Shown one piece after another: positions 50,813 to 61,301 of a stretch of 64,000 nucleotides of DNA. Position 1 is the stretch's first letter, and each line of letters starts with the position of its first letter. Source of the stretch: Marinimicrococcus flavescens (GTDB lineage Bacteria > Pseudomonadota > Alphaproteobacteria > Geminicoccales > Geminicoccaceae); NCBI GenBank assembly GCA_029211145.1, contig JARGEQ010000024.1, positions 1 to 64,000 of the forward strand, written 5' to 3'. The position numbers and the translations under genes are program-made. The notes below the pieces were generated by a model. The model worked only from the letters and a program-made list of their open reading frames with translations, was not told the DNA's origin and ran no database searches.

Positions 50813-51640
50813 ATGATGCGGCGAATCCTGAGATGTGCAGTGTTGGCGACGCTGAGCCTGGCGGCCGCCGAGGCGACGGCTGGCGTGCCCGAGGTCCAGG
50901 CCCTGGTCGCCCGCAAGGCGGGCATCCTCGACCTGCTGCATCACAGGGCCAGGAAGGCGCTTGTCAACGCTGCCCAGGACGAGGCGTTCGGCGCCTATTT
51001 CACCGAGCACGACCATGGCGCCAGGGAAAAGCACAAGCACCGGATCGACCAGGTCTCGCTGGCGGTGCAGGATCGCTTCCAGGTCGAGGAGATGTGCCTG
51101 ATCGACCCGAACGGGCACGAGATCTCGCGGATCGTCGGCAAGGACATCGCGCACGATCTCTCGACCGAGGAGGCCAGCAATGCCTTCTTCGCCCCGGCGT
51201 TCGAGCAGCGGCCGCGCACCGTCTACGTCTCCCCGATCTACATCTCCCAGGACGTCCACAAGTGGGTGCTGGCCTACATCACCCCGGTGGTCGTGGACGG
51301 CACCAAGAAAGCGATCCTGCACTACGAGCACGGTCTCGACGTGTTTCAGGCGATCGTGAGCCGCGACATGGGCGCGACGGGGCCGTTCGTGCTCGCAGTC
51401 AGCCAGGAGGGCTATGTGGTCGCCGACAGCCGCCGCGCCATTCCGGTCGCCAGGCAGGGCGAGATGGAAGAGCAGGGCGCCTATTTCGAGGAGTTCGCCT
51501 TCGGCGGCATGACGCGCGACGAGCTGCTCGAGCGCCTCGGCAGCGAGCGCGGCGGCACGGTGACGACGGCGGAGGGCACCTTCGCGGTCGCTGCCAGAGG
51601 AGCCGAGAACTGGACGTTGCTCGCCTTCGAGCAGCAATAG
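50813..51640 (+). CDS. Exported Cache-domain sensor protein
   Basis: A 275-residue protein with a signal peptide (hydrophobic residues about 7-23) and then a periplasmic PAS-like double Cache pattern: LVARKAGILDLLHH, VQDRFQVEEMCLIDPNGHEISRI, and VYVSPIYISQDVHKWVLAYITPVV, all usual in extracytoplasmic ligand-binding domains. There is no transmitter or membrane anchor. It is 18 bases upstream of a hybrid kinase with its own sensory region, so it probably acts as a free periplasmic ligand-binding partner. The start at 50813 has GAGGGA upstream. Confidence 0.78.
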   Translation: MMRRILRCAVLATLSLAAAEATAGVPEVQALVARKAGILDLLHHRARKALVNAAQDEAFGAYFTEHDHGAREKHKHRIDQVSLAVQDRFQVEEMCLIDPNGHEISRIVGKDIAHDLSTEEASNAFFAPAFEQRPRTVYVSPIYISQDVHKWVLAYITPVVVDGTKKAILHYEHGLDVFQAIVSRDMGATGPFVLAVSQEGYVVADSRRAIPVARQGEMEEQGAYFEEFAFGGMTRDELLERLGSERGGTVTTAEGTFAVAARGAENWTLLAFEQQ

Positions 51641-51658
51641 CAAGGGCGGCTTCTTTCC

Positions 51659-54600
51659 ATGCGGCTCCGTCAAAAGGCGGTCGCGCTCTTCCTCGTGTGC
51701 GCGCTGCTTCCGCTGGTGATTGTCTCGGCCGGGCTGTTCTATTCGGCCCGCGATGCCCTGCGCGGCTTCATCAGTGCGGATCTAGCGCTGGTGAACAAGG
51801 AGGCGCTGGCGCGGCTCGAGCTGTTCCTCGCCGACTCGCTCGTCGACCTCGAGACCTGGAGCAAGCTCCGCGTCATGCAGGACGTCCTGATCGAGGACGA
51901 GAGCGGTGATATCGCGAAGGAGCTGGCCGAGCTGCGAGGCCAGTACCCTCACCTTGCGGAGATTGCCGTCGTCGGATCCACCGGCCGCATCATCGCGGCG
52001 ACGCGACCCGGCAATCTCGGCAGGGACGTGGCCGCACTGCCGCTCGCCGAGGCGGTGGCGGCGGGCCGCCCCTATCACGGCCGCGTCGCGGCTTCCGAGC
52101 TGGTCGGGGGACGGGCACTCACCTTCGCGTTGCCGATCCGCGCCGACTACGACCGGTCGACCGTCATTGGCGGGCTGATCGGCGTCATCGACTGGGCGGC
52201 AGTGCAGCGCTCGCTCGCGTCCGTCTCCATGGCCGGGGCGGAACAGGGCCCCGACCGCGTCCTCGTGCTCCGCGACCGCCTCACCGGCGAGATCCTCTAC
52301 CACACCGCCGGGAGCGCGGACGTGGCGGGGGAGGGCGGGGCCGCGACCGAGATCGACGGGCTGACCGACGGGGTCGTCGAGCAGGACGGCTATCTCGCCC
52401 AGAGACTGCACTCGACGTCGGTCGGACAGCTCAGCGATCCGCTCTGGGAGATGGAAGCCAAGATCGCCGCGGACGTCGCCTTCGCCAGCATCGACCGTCT
52501 GCGCCTGCAGGTGTGGGTGCTGGGCGGCATCGTCTGTCTCGCGGTGCTGGCGGCAGGGTGGCTTGCGGCCAACAGCGTGGTGCGGCCGATCACCTCGATG
52601 ATCGGGGCGATGAAGCGGCTCGCCGACGGCAACAACGATATCGACCTGGCGTTTCGCGGGCGCAGCGACGAGATCGGCGAGATGGCGGCGGCCCTCACCG
52701 TGTTCCAGGAGACCGCCCGGGACCGCGCGCGCAAGCACGAGGAGCTTCGCGAGGCCAAGGAGGCAGCCGAGCTGGCGAACCGCACCAAGAGCCAGTTCCT
52801 CGCCAATATGAGCCACGAGATCCGTACCCCGATGAACGGCGTGCTGGGCATGACCGAGCTGCTGCTCGGCACGCCGCTCGACGCGCGGCAGCGACGCTTC
52901 GCCGAGATGGTGCAGGTCTCCGGTGAAACCCTGCTGGGCCTCATCAACGACGTGCTCGACCTCTCCAAGATCGAGGCCGGCAAGCTGGAGCTCGACGAGA
53001 TCGACTTCGACCTGCGCCTCCTGGTCGAGGACCTGATGGAGATCCAGGCCGGTCGCGCCCACGCCAAGGGCCTGGAGCTGGGCTGCCTGATCCCCGCCCG
53101 GGTGCCGACGGCGCTGGCCGGCGACGCGGGCAGGTTGCGGCAGATCCTGGTCAATCTGGTGGGCAATGCCATCAAGTTTACCGAGCAAGGCGAGGTCGTG
53201 GTCCGGGTCGACCCGGTCCGCATCGACCCGGATGGCGTGCGTCTGCGTTTCGAGGTTCGCGACAGCGGCGTCGGCATCCCCCTCGACGCGCAGGAGCGGA
53301 TCTTCGGCGCCTTCATGCAGGCCGATGGCACGACCACCCGCAGGTTCGGCGGCACCGGCCTCGGCCTCGCCATCTCGAGGGAGCTGGTCGAGCTGATGGG
53401 CGGCGAGATCGGAGTGTCCAGCACGCCGGGCGAGGGCTCGACCTTCTGGTTCACCGCGACCCTGCGGCGGCAGGCAGGGGACGACGAGCGCCCTGCCCAG
53501 CCGGGCACGCTGCACGGCATGCGTATGCTGGTGGTCGACGACACCGCCAGCAACCGGGAGATCCTGCAAGAGCAGCTCGGCGCCTGGGGCGTCGAGGTGG
53601 TGCAGGCGCAGGACGCCTGGCGCGCCCTCGAGCTGCTGCGGCGCTCGGTCCGGGAGAACCGGCCATTCGCCGTCGCGATCCTCGACATGATGATGCCGGG
53701 CATGGACGGCCTCGAGCTGGCGCGGCGGATCGGCGCCGAGCCGGCCTTGGGCGCTACGAGGCTGGTGATGCTCTCGTCCATGGGGCTCGAGGACATGAAG
53801 GAGGAGGTGCGGCGGGCGGGAATCCGGCGTCGCCTCTCCAAGCCGGTAAGGCAGTCGGAGCTCTATAACTGCCTGGTCTCGGCGCTGGGCGACGGTCCTG
53901 CCCCGGCGGTGCCCGAACGCCTGCAGGAAGCGCCGGTGGTACCGGTGGCGCCGGTGGCGCGGCAGGGCCGCGTGTTGCTGGCCGAGGACAATCTCGTGAA
54001 CCAGGAGGTGGCGCTCGGCATCCTGGCCAGCCTCGGCTGCCGGGCCGAGGTGGCCGGCGACGGCGAGGAGGCGCTGGCGGCACTGTCCCGAGCCCCCTAC
54101 GACCTCGTGCTGATGGACTGTCAGATGCCGCGTCTCGACGGCTATGCGGCGACCCGCGAGATCCGGCGTCGGGAGGCCGGGCTGGGAGCTGCCGGCGTGC
54201 CGATCGTGGCGCTTACCGCGCACGCGCTGCGTGGCGACCGCGAGAAGTGCCTCGAGGCAGGGATGAACGACTATCTGGGCAAGCCGTTCACCGCCGAGGA
54301 GATGCGGGCGGTGCTGGAGCGCTGGCTGCCGGCGGCCGAGCCTGCCGTGCCGGCCGCGGGGGAGCCGGCCGACGACGTGGCGGCCACCGGCCAGTCTCGG
54401 GACGAGCCGGCCGTTTTGGACCGGCGCACCCTCGACACGCTCCGCGAGCTGCGGCGGCCCGGCCAGCCGAGCGTGCTGGGCCGCGCCATCCATCTCTATT
54501 TCGGCAGCACGCCGGGGCTTGTCGAGCGTCTTGCGCAGGGCGCCGCCAGCGGTGATGCGCAGGCTATGGTCGAGGCTACGCATGCGCTCAAGTCGAGCAG

Positions 54601-54763
54601 TGCCAATCTCGGCGCGCTGGAGCTCGCAGCGCGCTGCAAGACGGTCGAAGCCATGGCGCGTGCCGGCCGTATCGACGAGGCCGCGGCCGCCGCGTCCGGG
54701 ATCGCCGCCTTCTATGAGCGGGTTCGTCTGGCTCTCGAGGAAGAACTGGAGCATTGCGCGTGA
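51659..54763 (+). CDS. Hybrid sensor histidine kinase (dCache-HAMP-HisKA-HATPase-REC-REC-HPt)
   Basis: A 1034-residue hybrid kinase. TM1 is residues about 8-30, then a periplasmic Cache-type sensor, TM2 about 283-308 and HAMP to about 355. The phosphoacceptor is H386 in [12 protein letters not shown], and the ATPase domain has [11 protein letters not shown] (N box) and [12 protein letters not shown] (G2 box). Receiver 1 begins near 621 with a probable phospho-Asp near 675 ([10 protein letters not shown]). Receiver 2 begins near 771 with Asp near 819 ([11 protein letters not shown]). HPt has H975 in [13 protein letters not shown]. The GTG of the next gene overlaps its stop. Confidence 0.92.
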   Translation: MRLRQKAVALFLVCALLPLVIVSAGLFYSARDALRGFISADLALVNKEALARLELFLADSLVDLETWSKLRVMQDVLIEDESGDIAKELAELRGQYPHLAEIAVVGSTGRIIAATRPGNLGRDVAALPLAEAVAAGRPYHGRVAASELVGGRALTFALPIRADYDRSTVIGGLIGVIDWAAVQRSLASVSMAGAEQGPDRVLVLRDRLTGEILYHTAGSADVAGEGGAATEIDGLTDGVVEQDGYLAQRLHSTSVGQLSDPLWEMEAKIAADVAFASIDRLRLQVWVLGGIVCLAVLAAGWLAANSVVRPITSMIGAMKRLADGNNDIDLAFRGRSDEIGEMAAALTVFQETARDRARKHEELREAKEAAELANRTKSQFLANMSHEIRTPMNGVLGMTELLLGTPLDARQRRFAEMVQVSGETLLGLINDVLDLSKIEAGKLELDEIDFDLRLLVEDLMEIQAGRAHAKGLELGCLIPARVPTALAGDAGRLRQILVNLVGNAIKFTEQGEVVVRVDPVRIDPDGVRLRFEVRDSGVGIPLDAQERIFGAFMQADGTTTRRFGGTGLGLAISRELVELMGGEIGVSSTPGEGSTFWFTATLRRQAGDDERPAQPGTLHGMRMLVVDDTASNREILQEQLGAWGVEVVQAQDAWRALELLRRSVRENRPFAVAILDMMMPGMDGLELARRIGAEPALGATRLVMLSSMGLEDMKEEVRRAGIRRRLSKPVRQSELYNCLVSALGDGPAPAVPERLQEAPVVPVAPVARQGRVLLAEDNLVNQEVALGILASLGCRAEVAGDGEEALAALSRAPYDLVLMDCQMPRLDGYAATREIRRREAGLGAAGVPIVALTAHALRGDREKCLEAGMNDYLGKPFTAEEMRAVLERWLPAAEPAVPAAGEPADDVAATGQSRDEPAVLDRRTLDTLRELRRPGQPSVLGRAIHLYFGSTPGLVERLAQGAASGDAQAMVEATHALKSSSANLGALELAARCKTVEAMARAGRIDEAAAAASGIAAFYERVRLALEEELEHCA

Positions 54764-56931
54764 GCCGTCCGGGACGCGAACAGCCACTCGTGCTCGTCGC
54801 CGACGACGACCAGATGATCCGCTTCTTGACCCGCGAGGTGCTGGAGCAGGCGGGCTTTGCCGTCGAGGAGGTCGATGACGGGCGCCCCGCCGTGGCCGCC
54901 TTCGCCCGGCTGCGGCCGGACGTCGTGCTGCTCGACGTCATGATGAAGGAGATGCACGGCTTCGATGCCTGCGCGGCGATGCGCGCCCTGCCAGGTGGCA
55001 CCAACGCGCCGATCCTGATGATCACCGGCCTCGAGGACGTCGACAGCATCAACCGGGCCTACGAGGCCGGCGCCACCGACTTTGTGACCAAGCCGCTGAA
55101 CTGGACCATTCTCGCCCACCGCGTGCGCTACATGCTGCGCGCCAGCCGGGCGGTGCAGGAGGTCGAGGTCCAAAAGCTGCGTCTCGCCGAGGCCCAGCGT
55201 CTGGCTCATCTGGGTAGCTGGCAGTGGGAGCTGGAGAGCGGACGGATCGACTGGTCGGCCGAGATGTTCCGCCTCTACGGCCGTGGCGTGGGTGAGGGGG
55301 CGCCGGACCGGCAGAGCTGGCTCGCCCGGGTGAACCCGGAAGACCTCGAGGAGCTCGACTGCGCTTGCGCCAGGGTCGCGGCCGAGGGCGGCGATGCCGC
55401 GGTCGACTACCGGATCCGTCTGCCGGGCGGCGGGGAGCGGTTCCTCCACGAGCACATCGCGGCGTTGGCCGACGAGCATGGCCAGGCGATCGGGCTGCGC
55501 GGCACCACCCAGGACGTCACCGAGCGCAAGCTCGCCGAGGCGCGCATCCATTATCTGGCGCACCACGATGGCCTGACGGGACTGCCGAACCGCGGCATGT
55601 TCCACGAGCAGTTGAGCCAGGCGCTGGCGCGCGCGACCCGCGACGGCATGATGCTGGCGGTGCTGTTTCTCGACCTCGACCGCTTCAAGGAGGTCAATGA
55701 CGGTCTCGGCCACGCCGTGGGGGATCTTCTGCTGCAGGCGGTGGCCGAGCGGCTGCAGGGCTCGGTGCGGGAGGTCGACGCGGTGGCCCGCCTCGGCGGC
55801 GACGAGTTCGCCCTCGTGCAGACGAGCATGGGGCACCCCGCGGCGGCGGAAACCCTGGCACGCCGTCTGGTGGAGATCCTCGCCGTGCCCGTCGAGGTCG
55901 GTGGCCACCAGGTCACCGTGGCCACCAGCGTCGGTATCGCGCTGTTCCCGGCCGACGGCGCCGACGCGGCACAGCTCCTCAAGAGCGCGGATCTGGCGCT
56001 CTACCGCGCCAAGGCCGACGGCCGCGGCACCTTCCGCTTCTTCGAGGAGGGGATGAACCGAGCAGTGCACGCCCGGCTGCAGCTCGAGCAGGAGCTCCGG
56101 CGGGGCATCGCCCAGGGGGAGTTCGTGCTGCACTACCAGCCGCAGCACGATCTCGCCACCAAGGAGATCCGCTCCTATGAGGCGCTGCTGCGCTGGCAGC
56201 ATCCGCGCCATGGTCTCGTCGGGCCGGATACGTTCATCACGGTGGCCGAGGAGACCGGCCTGATCGAGCCTCTGGGCCGCTGGGTGATGCAGCAGGCCTG
56301 CCGCGACGCGGCTCGCTGGCTGCCGCCGCTCAAGGTCTCGGTCAACCTGTCGCCCGCGCAGTTCCGCTCCGGCGACATCGTGGCGATGGTGGCCGAGGCG
56401 CTGGAAGCCGCCGACCTGGAGCCGGACCGGCTGGAGCTGGAGATCACCGAGAGCCTGCTGCTCAACCACACCGAGACCACCCTCTCGACGCTGTCCCGCC
56501 TCAAGGCGATGGGCGTGCGCATCGCCATGGACGATTTCGGCACCGGCTATTCCAGCCTCGCCTATCTCTGGCAGTTCCCGTTCGACAAGCTCAAGATCGA
56601 CCGGTCCTTCATCGGCAATCTCAATGTCGATCGCAACGTCGACGCCATCGTCGCGGCGATCATCGGGCTGGGCCACTCGCTCGGCATGACGGTCACCGCG
56701 GAGGGCGTCGAGGTGGAGGAGCAGGCGAAATTTCTCGAAAGCCACGCCTGCCACGAGATCCAGGGCTTCCTCTACGGCACGCCGGCACCTTATGCCGGAC
56801 TCCTGGCCGGCCCGCGCCCGGACCCGAAGCGCGGCCTCGATCCGCACGAGGCCCGGCACGAGGGTGCAGCGCTTCGGCCGGAGGCGGGGGGCGACGCGCG
56901 CCTGCCGGTGGCGGCGTCGGGACGCTGGTGA
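54760..56931 (+). CDS. Response regulator with PAS, GGDEF and EAL domains
   Basis: A 723-residue c-di-GMP enzyme. The receiver domain (about 8-122) has [15 protein letters not shown]-like region (about 150-265) precedes the GGDEF domain with intact GGDEF at 346-350 ([11 protein letters not shown]), then EAL with E474-A-L and later [10 protein letters not shown]. Both catalytic motifs look intact, so it could make or degrade c-di-GMP depending on regulation. The GTG start overlaps the kinase stop (GTGA), so it is very likely the kinase's output partner. The last 40 residues are a loose tail. Confidence 0.92.
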   Translation: MSRPGREQPLVLVADDDQMIRFLTREVLEQAGFAVEEVDDGRPAVAAFARLRPDVVLLDVMMKEMHGFDACAAMRALPGGTNAPILMITGLEDVDSINRAYEAGATDFVTKPLNWTILAHRVRYMLRASRAVQEVEVQKLRLAEAQRLAHLGSWQWELESGRIDWSAEMFRLYGRGVGEGAPDRQSWLARVNPEDLEELDCACARVAAEGGDAAVDYRIRLPGGGERFLHEHIAALADEHGQAIGLRGTTQDVTERKLAEARIHYLAHHDGLTGLPNRGMFHEQLSQALARATRDGMMLAVLFLDLDRFKEVNDGLGHAVGDLLLQAVAERLQGSVREVDAVARLGGDEFALVQTSMGHPAAAETLARRLVEILAVPVEVGGHQVTVATSVGIALFPADGADAAQLLKSADLALYRAKADGRGTFRFFEEGMNRAVHARLQLEQELRRGIAQGEFVLHYQPQHDLATKEIRSYEALLRWQHPRHGLVGPDTFITVAEETGLIEPLGRWVMQQACRDAARWLPPLKVSVNLSPAQFRSGDIVAMVAEALEAADLEPDRLELEITESLLLNHTETTLSTLSRLKAMGVRIAMDDFGTGYSSLAYLWQFPFDKLKIDRSFIGNLNVDRNVDAIVAAIIGLGHSLGMTVTAEGVEVEEQAKFLESHACHEIQGFLYGTPAPYAGLLAGPRPDPKRGLDPHEARHEGAALRPEAGGDARLPVAASGRW

Positions 56932-57012
56932 ACCGCTCGTCCCTCTTGGATCCGCCGCGGCAATGCCTTAGATTATGTCCGGAATGCAGGGCGTTTCGTG
57001 GGGCAACAAGCG

Positions 57013-57381
57013 ATGCCGGGGCAGGAACGGTTTTTGGTCGAGGTGATCACCGGCGAAGGCCTCGTGGCAACCGACCGGCTGGTCGAGCGGCTGCACGTCA
57101 CCAGGGGCGAGCTGGCGAACGCCTTCGGCCTGTCGCGCGACGCGGTCTCCAAGACGGCGCGGCTGCGCAATCGCGCCACGCAGGCCCGGCTGCGCGACGT
57201 GGTGGAGATCATCAACCGCGTCCAGGGCTGGGCGGGCTCGGTGCCCCAGGCCTTCGCCTGGTACCGTTCGCAGCCCTTGCCGTCGTTCGGCGACAAGACC
57301 GCCGAGGATCTGGTCAAGGAGGGCCGCGCCGAGGCGGTCAAGCGCTATCTCAGCCGGATCGCCGAGGGCGGCTACGCTTGA
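57013..57381 (+). CDS. Xre/MbcA/ParS-type antitoxin (DUF2384)
   Basis: A 122-residue antitoxin. An N-terminal helix-turn-helix-like part (ELANAFGLSRDAVSKTARL) precedes the C-terminal DUF2384 toxin-binding part (QPLPSFGDKTAEDLVKEGRAEAVKRYLSRI), the classic ending of RES-system antitoxins. An alternative GTG start at 56998 would add five residues; the ATG has GGGG about nine bases upstream. It overlaps the RES toxin gene by four bases. Confidence 0.85.
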   Translation: MPGQERFLVEVITGEGLVATDRLVERLHVTRGELANAFGLSRDAVSKTARLRNRATQARLRDVVEIINRVQGWAGSVPQAFAWYRSQPLPSFGDKTAEDLVKEGRAEAVKRYLSRIAEGGYA

Positions 57382-57914
57382 GCCTGCCGGCCTGCCGGCT
57401 GCAGGGCCTCGTCTACCGGGGCCACAATCCGCGCTGGTCGCACGCCCCGGAATCGGGAGAGGGCGCACGCCGTCATGGCGGACGCTTCAACCCGCCGGGC
57501 AGCGCCGCGCTCTATACCTCGCTCCGGCCCGAGACGGCATGGCTCGAGGCCCAGCAGGGCTTCCCGTTCAAGCCGCAGCCCCTGACCCTGTGCGCCTACG
57601 AGGTCGATTGCGCGGACATTGTCGACCTCACCGGTTCGGGGGTGCTGGCCACTCTGGAGACTGATGCCGTGCGCCTCGCCTGCGGCTGGGAAGACTTGGC
57701 GGGCCGGGGACTCGTTCCGCCGAGCTGGGCTCTGGCGGAGCGTCTGCGGGCACAGGGGGCCGCGGGCATCCGGGTGCGCAGCTTCGCTCCCGGTGCCGAC
57801 CCCGCGCGCGATCTCAACCTGGTGCTCTGGCGCTGGAGCCGCGAGCTGCCGCACCGCGTGCAGGTGATCGACGATGCCGGACGCCTGCCCATCGACGATC
57901 TCTCCTGGCGATGA
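57378..57914 (+). CDS. RES-domain toxin
   Basis: A 178-residue RES toxin, a family that degrades cellular NAD+. The Arg and Tyr/Glu active residues are visible in LVYRGHNPRW, GGRFNPPGSAALYTSL and RPETAWLEAQ. VRSFAPGADPARDLNLVLWRW is a standard C-terminal block. The start is TTG overlapping the antitoxin's TGA (TTGA), a rare start that may keep toxin levels low. It follows the signalling operon by chance or as an addiction element. Confidence 0.88.
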   Translation: MSLPACRLQGLVYRGHNPRWSHAPESGEGARRHGGRFNPPGSAALYTSLRPETAWLEAQQGFPFKPQPLTLCAYEVDCADIVDLTGSGVLATLETDAVRLACGWEDLAGRGLVPPSWALAERLRAQGAAGIRVRSFAPGADPARDLNLVLWRWSRELPHRVQVIDDAGRLPIDDLSWR

Positions 57915-58260
57915 TCCCGCCCCGCGGCTTCCGTGTCCTAACGGGATCTGCCCCGTCGCTGCAGCCTTCAAGGGGCCGGCCGATCCCCCACCTCGGCCCC
58001 GCCGCGCGGGCGGCGGCACGCCGCTCCTCCTCGCGCATCCGGAGCGTGAGCGGCGCGCCGCCGAGCCTCGCCGGGCCAGGCGCCGCTGGCGGGAAGCTGG
58101 TCCAAGAGCAGCACCGGCGAGCCGTCGATGGACAGACAGGCGTGAGCGATCGTTCTGTCGTTCCCGGGCCAGGCGGATCGTCCCCGTGGCGCCGAAAGCC
58201 CTCTTTTGGAGCGTGATGGAGCGGGCAGTGCCGGCGCAGACGAGATGCGGCGTGACCGCG

Positions 58261-58464
58261 TGGACGCGGTCCTCAGGCTGGCTCGCGGGCAAAACCATGG
58301 CGGGTGGGGACAGGCGGGGGCGCCGGCTGGAGCTCACGGCGGAAGGCCGTTTGCTCCTGACGGCGGTGTTTCCGGTCTGGCGCCAGATCCAGGCCGAGAT
58401 CGACGGGAAGCTGGAGTGTCTGGACCCGGACGGGCGCCGTGCGGGCCTCCAGGCCCCGTCGTGA
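58261..58464 (+). pseudogene. MarR-family regulator remnant (C-terminal part)
   Basis: From about 58309 the plus strand encodes DRRGRRLELTAEGRLLL followed by VFPVWRQIQAEIDGKL. This is the wing and last helices of MarR-type regulators (D-x-R-x-x-R-x-x-L-T-x-x-G). Nothing upstream in this or the neighbouring frames supplies the N-terminal dimerisation helices or the recognition helix. It is probably a truncated or frameshifted relic. The 340 bases before it (57915-58260) hold no recognisable gene. Confidence 0.45.
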
Positions 58465-58580
58465 CCGCATTGCCGCGGCCGACGCAATGCTCCCGTCAGA
58501 CCGACCGCGGCAGGCAAGGCGCCCGCTGAAACGCCGGCCGGGGTTCGAGCGGGCGCCGATCTCCCGCAGAGCCCTCCGCC

Positions 58581-59288
58581 TCAAGACACCTCGAGCCATT
58601 GCCGGCGGATCTCCGGCCGCTCGCGGAATTCCTCGGGCGAGCCCGAGAACGCGATGTGGCCGTGGCCCATCACCAGGATCTGGTGGGCGACCTTGAGGGC
58701 GATGGTGAGCTTCTGCTCGACCAGCAGCACCGCCACGCCGCGCTGCTGGATGTCGAGGACCACCTCCATGACCCGGTGGACGATCTTGGGCGCCAGCCCC
58801 TCGGTGGGCTCGTCGATCAGCAGCACCCGCGGGTTGCCCAGCAGCGAGCGGCAGATGGTGAGCATCTGCTTCTCGCCGCCCGAGAGATTGCCGGCCTTGG
58901 TGGTGCGCCGCTCCTCGAGCCGCGGGAAATAGGTGTACATGTCGGCGATGGTCCAGGCGGTCTGGCCGGCGCGCGCCGGCTGCAGGCCCATCACCAGGTT
59001 CTCCTCGACCGTAAGATTGGCAAAGACGTTGCGCTCCTCGGGCACGAAGCCGAGGCCGGCGCGGGCCACCGCATAGGGCCGGCGGCCGGCGAGCTCGGCG
59101 CCGCCCAGCCGTACCGAGCCGCTGGTGGGCGGCACGAGGCCCATCATCGCCTTGAGCGTGGTGGACCGGCCCGAGCCGTTGCGGCCCAGCAGGCTGGCGA
59201 TGACCGGCTCCTCGATGGCGAAGGAGACGCCGTGGAGGATGTGGCTCTTGCCGTAGTGGGCGTTGAGCTGGTCGACCTGCAGCAGCAT
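58581..59288 (-). CDS. livF: Branched-chain amino acid/amide-type ABC transporter ATPase (LivF), Walker A Arg variant
   Basis: A 235-residue ATPase of the LivF group. The signature LSGGEKQ, Walker B VLLIDEPTEGL and the H-loop-region Q (VEQKLTIAL, as in many LivF) are present. However Walker A reads GRNGSGRSTT: the invariant Lys is Arg41 (codon CGG at 59168-59166). Either it is inactive or works asymmetrically with LivG, whose site is intact. It starts inside the livG stop codon (ATGA). It is the last gene of the livK-H-M-G-F operon. Confidence 0.88.
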   Translation of the reverse strand: MLLQVDQLNAHYGKSHILHGVSFAIEEPVIASLLGRNGSGRSTTLKAMMGLVPPTSGSVRLGGAELAGRRPYAVARAGLGFVPEERNVFANLTVEENLVMGLQPARAGQTAWTIADMYTYFPRLEERRTTKAGNLSGGEKQMLTICRSLLGNPRVLLIDEPTEGLAPKIVHRVMEVVLDIQQRGVAVLLVEQKLTIALKVAHQILVMGHGHIAFSGSPEEFRERPEIRRQWLEVS

Positions 59289-60040
59289 CAGGCGGCCTCC
59301 TCGCCGAGATAGGCTTCCTGGACACGTCGATCGGCGCGGATCTCCGCGGGCGTGCCGGTCGCGAGGATCTTGCCGTAGACCAGCACCGAGATGCGGTCGC
59401 AAAGCCCGAAGACCACGTCCATGTCGTGCTCGACCACGAGCAGCGTCTTGTCCTTCGTCAGATCACGCATGAGCTCGACGGCATGGGCGGTCTCCTCGCG
59501 CGACATGCCGGCGGTGGGCTCGTCGAGGAGGATCACCTCCGCGCCTGTCGAGAGGGTCATGCCGATCTCGAGCGCGCGCTGCTCGGAATAGGCGAGGTCG
59601 CCCGCCAGCGTGTCGCGGCGGCCGGCAAGCCGGACCCGCTCGACCAGCGCCTGCGCCTGCTCGTTCACCGCCCGCATCGCCGCCGCCCGGCGCAGCAGGT
59701 CGAAGCGGATGCCGTGGCGCGCCATCACGCCGATGCGGATGTTCTCGAACACGCTCATCCGCGCGAAGACGTTGGTGATCTGGAACGAGCGCGAGAGGCC
59801 CAGCCGGTTGATGGCGTTGGCGTCCAGCCCGTCGATCCGCCGGCCGGCCAGGCGGATCTCGCCCGAGCTGGGCGTGAACATGCCGGAGATCAGGTTGAAG
59901 AGGGTCGACTTGCCGGCGCCGTTGGGGCCGATCACCGCGTGCCGCTCGCCCCTGGCGACGGCAAGCTCGGCTCCCTGGATGATGCGGGCGGCGCCGAACG
60001 CCTTGTGGACGTCGCGCAGCTCGAGGACGGGCGTGCTCAT
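59288..60040 (-). CDS. livG: Liv-type ABC transporter ATPase (LivG)
   Basis: A 250-residue ATPase. Walker A GPNGAGKST is intact (residues about 38-46), with a Walker B VILLDEPTAGM and VEHDMDVVF. The signature region reads DLAYSEQRALEIGM, with YSEQ in place of LSGGQ, a variant frequent among LivG proteins. It overlaps livM by four bases and livF by one codon. With LivF it powers uptake through LivH/LivM. Confidence 0.9.
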   Translation of the reverse strand: MSTPVLELRDVHKAFGAARIIQGAELAVARGERHAVIGPNGAGKSTLFNLISGMFTPSSGEIRLAGRRIDGLDANAINRLGLSRSFQITNVFARMSVFENIRIGVMARHGIRFDLLRRAAAMRAVNEQAQALVERVRLAGRRDTLAGDLAYSEQRALEIGMTLSTGAEVILLDEPTAGMSREETAHAVELMRDLTKDKTLLVVEHDMDVVFGLCDRISVLVYGKILATGTPAEIRADRRVQEAYLGEEAA

Positions 60041-61299
60041 GCCGTCTCTCCGCCTTGGGTGTGGACGCGCCGCGCCTCGTCCCACAAGGGGGCGATGCGG
60101 CGCCCGGCGCGTGAAGCGAGCCAGCCGCCGGCGGCCATGGCGAGCAGCGGCGCCAGCCAGGTGAGCGGCGAGAGAGGCTGCCACTCCGTGCCGAGGAAGG
60201 GGAAGGGCGGCAGGCCGCCGGCATCGCGGCGCAGGACCGCGTAGTCGCTCGAGAACAGCACCGCCAGGGACTCGATGACGAAGACGAAGCCGGCGGCGAT
60301 GAGCAGCCCGGCCACGGCGGCCCCTAGATAGGGTCCCGCCAGCGCCCGCCAGCGCAGCTCGCGCATGTGTCGCAGGTGCAGCTCGACGATGCCGCCGATG
60401 CCCAGCGGCGCGTAGAGCATGACCAGCACGAACAGCACCCCCTGGTAGAGCAGCCAGGAGCGGGTGAGGTCGGAGACGAAGAAGGCGAAGAGGGTGAGGA
60501 CGGCAGCGCCCACCACCGGCCCGAGGAACACCGTTGAGCCGCCGATGAAGGTGTGCAGCACCACCTGGGCCGAGACCGGCATGCCGAACGTGGTGTAGTT
60601 GGCGACCTCGTTGGAGAAGGCCAAGAGCCCGCCGGCCACGCCCGAGAACATGGCCGAGACGGCAAACACCACGAGGCGCGCCTTGTGGGTGTCGTAGCCC
60701 ATGAAGCGCACGCGCTGCTCGTTGTCGCGCAGCGCCAGGGTGAGCCGGCCGAAGGGCGTGCGGGTATAGGCCCACAGCAGCAGCAGGCAGAGCGCCACCC
60801 AGGCGAGGCTCAGATAGTAGACCTCGAGGACGCTGCCGAAGACGAGGCCACCCCAGGGCATCCGCATCGACGACATGCCGGCCTCGCCGCCGAACATGCC
60901 GTCCCATTGCGGGGCCAAAGTGTGCAGCAGCTCGGCCAGGGCCAGCGTCACCAGCGAGAAGTAGACGCCGGCCCGCATCGTGGCGAAGTAGCCGGCCACC
61001 AAGCCGAGGCCGAGGCCGGCGAGGCCGCCCGCCAGCGGCAGGAGCGGCGTCGGCACGCCCAGCCCGTCCTCCACCGCCAGCATCAGGTGCAGCGTGGCGA
61101 ACGCGCCGATGCCGAAGAAGGCGGCGTGGCCGAAGGACAGCATGCCGCCCTGGCCCATGAGCAGGTTGAAGCTCACCGCGAAGAGGGCGGCCACCAGCAT
61201 CGAGACCAGCGTGTTCTGCAGGCCCAGCGAGAGGAAGGGCGGCAGGACCAGGAGCGGCAGAGCGACGAGGACGAGAAGGAGAAGGTGATGGCGACGCAT
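60037..61299 (-). CDS. livM: Liv-type ABC transporter permease (LivM)
   Basis: A 420-residue permease with about ten membrane helices. LivM family blocks are LLMGQGGMLSFGHAAFFGIGA near the N-terminus and MSSMRMPWGGL, then RFMGYDTHKARLVVFAVSAMFSGVAGGLLA. The C-terminal 90 residues contain two extra hydrophobic segments (VAGLLIAAGFVFVIESLAVLF and TWLAPLLAMAAGGWLA), longer than typical LivM (about 320-340). It begins three bases after livH ends. Confidence 0.9.
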   Translation of the reverse strand: MRRHHLLLLVLVALPLLVLPPFLSLGLQNTLVSMLVAALFAVSFNLLMGQGGMLSFGHAAFFGIGAFATLHLMLAVEDGLGVPTPLLPLAGGLAGLGLGLVAGYFATMRAGVYFSLVTLALAELLHTLAPQWDGMFGGEAGMSSMRMPWGGLVFGSVLEVYYLSLAWVALCLLLLWAYTRTPFGRLTLALRDNEQRVRFMGYDTHKARLVVFAVSAMFSGVAGGLLAFSNEVANYTTFGMPVSAQVVLHTFIGGSTVFLGPVVGAAVLTLFAFFVSDLTRSWLLYQGVLFVLVMLYAPLGIGGIVELHLRHMRELRWRALAGPYLGAAVAGLLIAAGFVFVIESLAVLFSSDYAVLRRDAGGLPPFPFLGTEWQPLSPLTWLAPLLAMAAGGWLASRAGRRIAPLWDEARRVHTQGGETA

Positions 61300-61301
61300 G
61301 G

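Noticed and set aside
51782-54787. A 1001-codon open frame on the minus strand
   Set aside because: It lies exactly antisense to the hybrid histidine kinase, whose domains are unmistakable; its translation is His/Arg/Leu-rich without any family. High GC leaves antisense frames open.
54712-56859. A 715-codon minus-strand open frame
   Set aside because: Antisense to the GGDEF-EAL gene; no domain and no ribosome site.
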